From NCBI GenBank assembly GCA_030613705.1, contig JAUWLJ010000162.1, positions 1 through 5,600 on the forward strand: DNA of 5,600 nt, given 5' to 3'. Origin of the DNA: Chloroflexota bacterium. GTDB taxonomy: Bacteria > Chloroflexota > Anaerolineae > Anaerolineales > UBA4823. Position numbers and translations under genes: made by a program. This document shows, one piece after another, positions 5,582 to 5,600 of the stretch; the first letter of the stretch is position 1, and each line of letters starts with the position of its first letter. A model generated the notes under the pieces. It searched no databases. It saw nothing but the letters and a program-made list of their open reading frames with translations, and was not told the origin of the DNA.

Positions 5582-5587
5582 ATTATA
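5582..5587 (-). promoter_or_regulatory. Candidate -10 box of the DUF6544-like gene
   Basis: A perfect TATAAT on the minus strand would start transcription near 5575, leaving a leader of about 29 nt. The matching -35 would fall just beyond the right edge and cannot be checked. Confidence 0.45.
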
Positions 5588-5600
5588 TCCTGAGTTGAAT

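Noticed and set aside
1..5600. CRISPR array, tRNA/rRNA, insertion sequence or phage genes
   Set aside because: I found no regularly spaced direct repeats, cloverleaf, transposase motifs or terminal repeats with target duplications.

Overview
The window looks like chromosomal DNA from a free-living bacterium of moderate GC content. There are no phage, IS, CRISPR, tRNA or rRNA signals. A PurB of the human-type branch and a Ser/Thr-kinase-like protein fused to a PQQ-type beta-propeller fit a Chloroflexota (Anaerolineae-like) genome. That placement is an inference from gene content and was not tested by a search.

Layout. (1) Positions 1-1692, minus strand: the first 564 residues of a kinase-like protein whose propeller continues past the left edge. 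The catalytic motifs are degenerate (VRN for HRD, NFG for DFG, Gln for the helix-C Glu, no glycine-rich loop), so it reads as a pseudokinase. (2) Positions 1693-1935: a divergent promoter region with back-to-back candidate promoters for the kinase-like gene and purB, and a dyad over the kinase-side -10. (3) Positions 1936-3363, plus strand: adenylosuccinate lyase, PurB. (4) Positions 3364-3600: a convergent gap with no gene or clear terminator. (5) Positions 3601-3930, minus: a small single-domain rhodanese with its own promoter and nested inverted repeats. (6) Positions 4051-4110: a compact palindrome beside a long hairpin. (7) Positions 4150-4590, minus: a CoA_binding_2 (YccU-like) protein with a perfect 11-bp inverted repeat just upstream. 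(8) Positions 4734-5546, minus: a membrane-anchored protein resembling the DUF6544/DUF6920 group, with a -10 box at the right edge.

How the genes relate. The minus-strand genes at 3601, 4150 and 4734 are co-directional but separated by 140-220 bp gaps holding their own candidate signals. They look like independent units, not a tight operon. PurB is a housekeeping purine enzyme. Nothing in the window links the genes into one pathway, and I see no convincing new multi-gene system. The most notable item is the predicted pseudokinase-propeller protein, followed by the structured intergenic repeats.
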